Position numbers and translations under genes: made by a program. From positions 1-9,346 of the forward strand of contig JAGBVY010000124.1 in the NCBI GenBank assembly GCA_017630115.1: 9,346 nucleotides of DNA, read 5' to 3'. Within the stretch, counting starts at the first letter, position 1. The number at the start of each line of letters is the position of its first letter. Source of the stretch: Tidjanibacter sp. (lineage in GTDB: Bacteria > Bacteroidota > Bacteroidia > Bacteroidales > Rikenellaceae). Under the pieces are notes generated by a model. That model ran no database searches. It saw only the letters and a program-made list of their open reading frames with translations, and was not told where the DNA came from. Shown piece after piece: positions 6,892 to 9,346 of the stretch.

Positions 6892-7845
6892 ATGAACGCC
6901 AAAGATTTACGCATAGTTTATATGGGTACGCCCGATTTTGCGGTTGCCCCACTGAAAGCTCTCGTCGAGGGCGGATATAATGTTGTTGCCGTTGTGACAA
7001 TGCCCGATAAGCCCTCGGGAAGGGGATTGAAGATGAATGAGAGTGCTGTCAAGCGCTATGCTGTGGAGGCTGGACTTCCCATTCTTCAACCCGTAAAACT
7101 GCGTGACGAGGAGTTTGTGGCCACATTTAAGGCACTTGAAGGCGATTTGGGTATCGTAATTGCTTTTAGGATGTTGCCCGAGATTATTTGGGCTGCTCCA
7201 CGTTTGGGCACATTCAATCTGCACGCCTCGTTACTGCCTCAATATCGTGGTGCTGCGCCAATCAATCGTGCTATAATGAATGGCGAAACCACCACCGGTG
7301 TGACAACTTTCTTGCTCAATCCTCAGATTGATGAGGGGGCGGTGATTGGTCAAGTAAAGGTTGATATCGAGCCATCCGACAATGTTGGAACTCTGCACGA
7401 TAAGTTGATGAACGTAGGTGTGGATTTGGTGTTGGAAACGGTGGATAAACTCGCTTCGGGCAAGATTGAGCCGGTTGAGCAGGAGGCAATGATTGAGGGC
7501 GAACTGAAAGCCGCTCCAAAGATTTTCAAAGAGGATTGCCACATAGATTTTTCGCTCTGTGGCGAGCAGATTGTCAATCTGGTGCGTGGCCTATCGCCCT
7601 ATCCAGCTGCTTGGGGCACACTTGCCGACAATCTGACAGCTAAAATTTTCGAGGTGGAGTTTATGCCTCAAATGATTGATTGTGAGTGTGGTACGATCCT
7701 CTCCGATGAGCGCAAATATATTCGTGTTGCCTGCAAAGATGGTCTGATTGACATTAAAGAGTTGCAGCTCTCAGGCAAACGTCGTATGTCTGCCGAAGAG
7801 CTGCTACGCGGTTTTAGGAATATCACTAGCTACAAGTTTAGCTAA
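6892..7845 (+). CDS. fmt: Methionyl-tRNA formyltransferase
   Basis: Fmt transfers a formyl group from 10-formyl-tetrahydrofolate to the amino group of initiator Met-tRNA in the cytoplasm, preparing it for translation start. The 317-residue length is typical. The N-terminal Rossmann-like formyltransferase domain (about 5-190) starts with RIVYMGTPDFAV. It carries the tRNA-contact loop PDKPSGRGLKMNES, the folate-binding segment SLLPQYRGAAPIN, and the Asn-His-Asp catalytic set N109 (FNLHAS), H111 and D147 (NPQIDEGAVI). The C-terminal OB-like domain (about 210-315) includes IVNLVRGLSPYPAAW and the usual ISELQ-like end (IKELQLSGKRRM). It follows the lpt gene by 24 bases without a terminator and is probably the last gene of that operon. 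Fmt is often next to def in other bacteria; def is not seen here. Its TAA overlaps the stop of the convergent gene. Confidence 0.97.
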   Translation: MNAKDLRIVYMGTPDFAVAPLKALVEGGYNVVAVVTMPDKPSGRGLKMNESAVKRYAVEAGLPILQPVKLRDEEFVATFKALEGDLGIVIAFRMLPEIIWAAPRLGTFNLHASLLPQYRGAAPINRAIMNGETTTGVTTFLLNPQIDEGAVIGQVKVDIEPSDNVGTLHDKLMNVGVDLVLETVDKLASGKIEPVEQEAMIEGELKAAPKIFKEDCHIDFSLCGEQIVNLVRGLSPYPAAWGTLADNLTAKIFEVEFMPQMIDCECGTILSDERKYIRVACKDGLIDIKELQLSGKRRMSAEELLRGFRNITSYKFS

Positions 7846-8777
7846 TTACCTTGCTTATAGTTTGTTATGTTGGTGGCAATACACTCCACCAGTCCCTCTA
7901 TTGACTCTACGGCCGACCACGCATTGTGGGGCGAAAGCAGGAGTTTGTCGCTGTCGGCTGTGTGAAGTAGAGGTGAGTCGGCAGGCATAGGCTCCGAAGG
8001 GTAAACATCGAAGGCAGCCCCCGCCAATTTGCCACTATCGAGCGCCTCGGCCACAGCCTTCTCCACTACAATTCCACCACGCGCCACATTGATGATGAGT
8101 GCCGTAGGTTTCATCTGTGCAATCTGCTCAGTGTCAATCAGTCCGCGAGTTGAATCGTTGAGTGGGCAGTGGACCGAAACGATGTCGGCCCAAGCTAAAA
8201 GTTGGCTTAGCGACAGGGCTGTGTAGCCCTCATCGCGCACGCTACCAGAGGTGGATGTGTAGGCAACATTACAGCCGAAAGCTGAGGCGATGCGAGCCAC
8301 CTCACGACCAATGTTTCCCATACCGATAATACCCCAATTTTTGCCCCACAAGCGGTGGGTGGGGCGGTCGAAATTGACCCACTCGCCCGATGCGCTGTAT
8401 GCTCCGCTCTTCACGTAGCGGTCGTAGTAGCAATTTTGCCTAAGGAGCGCAAGGGCGCTGCCAAAAGTGGCTTCGGCCACTGTGTGAGTGGAGTAACCCA
8501 CTGCATTTCTGACAGATATACCTCGCTGGGCAGCAGCTTCGAGGTCGATATTGTTTACACCCGTAGCAGCAACGCATATAAGGCGCAACTTGGGCAACGC
8601 ATCCATCTCTTTTTCTCCGATAACTACCTTGTTTACAATGAGTACCTCAGCCTCTGCGGCACGCTCAACAATCTCCTCCGGGCGGGTTGAAGAGTAGCCT
8701 GTATAGTCGCCAAGAGCTTTGATGGCGGAGAGGTCGGCGCCTCCGAGCGTGTACTGGTCGAGAAATACGATTTTCAT
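7842..8777 (-). CDS. NAD-dependent D-2-hydroxyacid dehydrogenase, glycerate dehydrogenase-like
   Basis: This 311-residue enzyme belongs to the D-isomer-specific 2-hydroxyacid dehydrogenase family, cytosolic oxidoreductases that interconvert 2-keto acids and D-2-hydroxy acids with NAD(P)H. The N-terminal half gives the split catalytic domain (VAATGVNNIDLEAA). The nucleotide-binding domain has GMGNIG at 152-157 after WGII. The catalytic trio is R233 (NVARGG), E262 (YPSEP) and H284 (LSPHNAW), and the hinge regions are complete. The opening MKIVFLDQYTLGGADLS resembles the Bacteroidales hydroxypyruvate reductase/glycerate dehydrogenase group, so glycerate or hydroxypyruvate is the likeliest substrate, but phosphoglycerate or lactate-type relatives cannot be excluded. 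It lies 42 bases downstream of tcdA, possibly co-transcribed, and ends in a 4-base overlap with the convergent fmt gene. The gap upstream has no Shine-Dalgarno and no good minus-strand TAnnTTTG box. Confidence 0.92.
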   Translation of the reverse strand: MKIVFLDQYTLGGADLSAIKALGDYTGYSSTRPEEIVERAAEAEVLIVNKVVIGEKEMDALPKLRLICVAATGVNNIDLEAAAQRGISVRNAVGYSTHTVAEATFGSALALLRQNCYYDRYVKSGAYSASGEWVNFDRPTHRLWGKNWGIIGMGNIGREVARIASAFGCNVAYTSTSGSVRDEGYTALSLSQLLAWADIVSVHCPLNDSTRGLIDTEQIAQMKPTALIINVARGGIVVEKAVAEALDSGKLAGAAFDVYPSEPMPADSPLLHTADSDKLLLSPHNAWSAVESIEGLVECIATNITNYKQGN

Positions 8778-8819
8778 ATCGGTTGTAGTGTTATATTTGT
8801 TTAAGTATCAATGCAATAT

Positions 8820-9346
8820 CTATTCCATTTCACCGAGTAGGTCGCGTACAACTACGCTACTGCAAGTGCAACCAAAGGCGGCGGGGATGTAGGAAATTGA
8901 ACCAACGTTGGACTTCTTGTTGGTCTCCTCAGCAATAATCATCGCCCCCTCGCGCACCGGCTCTGGCGAAAATACAGCCCAAAAACCACTCCTAATGCCC
9001 AATTTGTGCAGACGTTTGCGAAGCATATGCGCCAATGGGCAGTGGTGACTGCGACCAATGTCCTTGACCTCGATTTGCGTAGGGTCGGTTTTTGCCCCTG
9101 CACCCATAGAACTAACCAGCGGGTAGCCTCTTTCAAGCGCTCCTGCAATGAGATTCAGCTTGGGCGAAAGAGTGTCGATACAGTCCACAACATAGTCGTA
9201 GCGGACCTCGTCGAGCAATTCGTAGGTCTTCTCGTCGCGGATGTATTCGGTGTGGATGTGTAGCACTACTTGCGGATTTATATCTCGCAGTCTTTCAGCA
9301 AGAACATCGGTCTTATTTCTACCAATGGTTGAATGTAGAGCAATTA
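8820..9346 (-). CDS. tcdA: tRNA threonylcarbamoyladenosine dehydratase TcdA (N-terminus cut by window edge)
   Basis: TcdA (CsdL/YgdL) is an E1-like, ThiF-family enzyme that uses ATP to cyclise t6A at tRNA position 37 into ct6A. The reading frame is open past the right edge; the last complete codon in the window is 9344-9342, and about 174 C-terminal residues are present. The visible part starts at IALHSTIGRNKTDVLAERL, matching the family's INRQ...TVG(R/Q)xK region. It continues with VVDCIDTLSPKLNLI (conserved Asp pair), SSMGAGAKTDPTQIEVKDI, a C-terminal PLAHMLRKRL helix, SFEP-like FSPEPV and PAAFGCTCSSVVV. The ATP-binding GxGGVG motif and the catalytic N-terminal half lie outside the window. 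A GTG at 9266 is in frame but internal to the family alignment, so it is not the true start. The dehydrogenase gene follows 42 bases downstream on the same strand. Confidence 0.9.
   Translation of the reverse strand, partial: IALHSTIGRNKTDVLAERLRDINPQVVLHIHTEYIRDEKTYELLDEVRYDYVVDCIDTLSPKLNLIAGALERGYPLVSSMGAGAKTDPTQIEVKDIGRSHHCPLAHMLRKRLHKLGIRSGFWAVFSPEPVREGAMIIAEETNKKSNVGSISYIPAAFGCTCSSVVVRDLLGEME

Noticed and set aside
7231..7542. Minus-strand open frames inside fmt.
   Set aside because: They are antisense to a complete fmt with all its catalytic residues and show no recognisable protein features.
8792..8799. Plus-strand TATATTTG, matching the -7 promoter consensus.
   Set aside because: No plus-strand gene follows and no -33 partner is seen at normal spacing; it lies in a short AT-rich gap between two minus-strand genes.

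Overview
The window reads as ordinary chromosomal DNA from a member of the Bacteroidota, most likely order Bacteroidales. Three things point there: sequences matching the Bacteroidetes -7 promoter element TAnnTTTG lie just upstream of genes, recognisable Shine-Dalgarno sequences are mostly absent, and the proteins (MtaB, long LptF/LptG-type permease, Fmt, glycerate-dehydrogenase-like enzyme, TcdA) look like Bacteroidales versions. Genus cannot be fixed from the sequence. Genes are tightly packed, with no gene-free stretch longer than about 110 bases, and I see no mobile element, CRISPR array, tRNA or rRNA gene.

Positions 1-3115, minus strand, hold a likely three-gene operon read right to left: a small inner-membrane sensor-like protein that ends after its HAMP domain, a TrkH/KtrB-type potassium transporter subunit, and a secreted coiled-coil protein with a Pro/Glu-rich linker that runs off the left edge. 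A TATATTTG box precedes the first gene. Positions 3149-4444, minus strand, encode the tRNA methylthiotransferase MtaB.

Positions 4554-7845, plus strand, hold a second compact operon diverging from mtaB: an ABC-3 family metal permease (zinc/manganese type), an LptF/LptG-family lipopolysaccharide transport permease with a large periplasmic domain, and methionyl-tRNA formyltransferase (fmt). The end of fmt overlaps by 4 bases the end of a convergent minus-strand D-2-hydroxyacid dehydrogenase gene (7842-8777), which lies downstream of a right-edge-truncated tcdA gene (8820-9346).

Functionally the window mixes envelope and ion-transport genes (K+, metal ion, LPS) with translation genes. MtaB and TcdA are both expected to modify the same t6A nucleotide at position 37 of tRNAs, and Fmt formylates initiator Met-tRNA. 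The least explained part is the left operon, where a HAMP protein without output domain and an unrecognised secreted coiled-coil protein flank trkH with no trkA in view.
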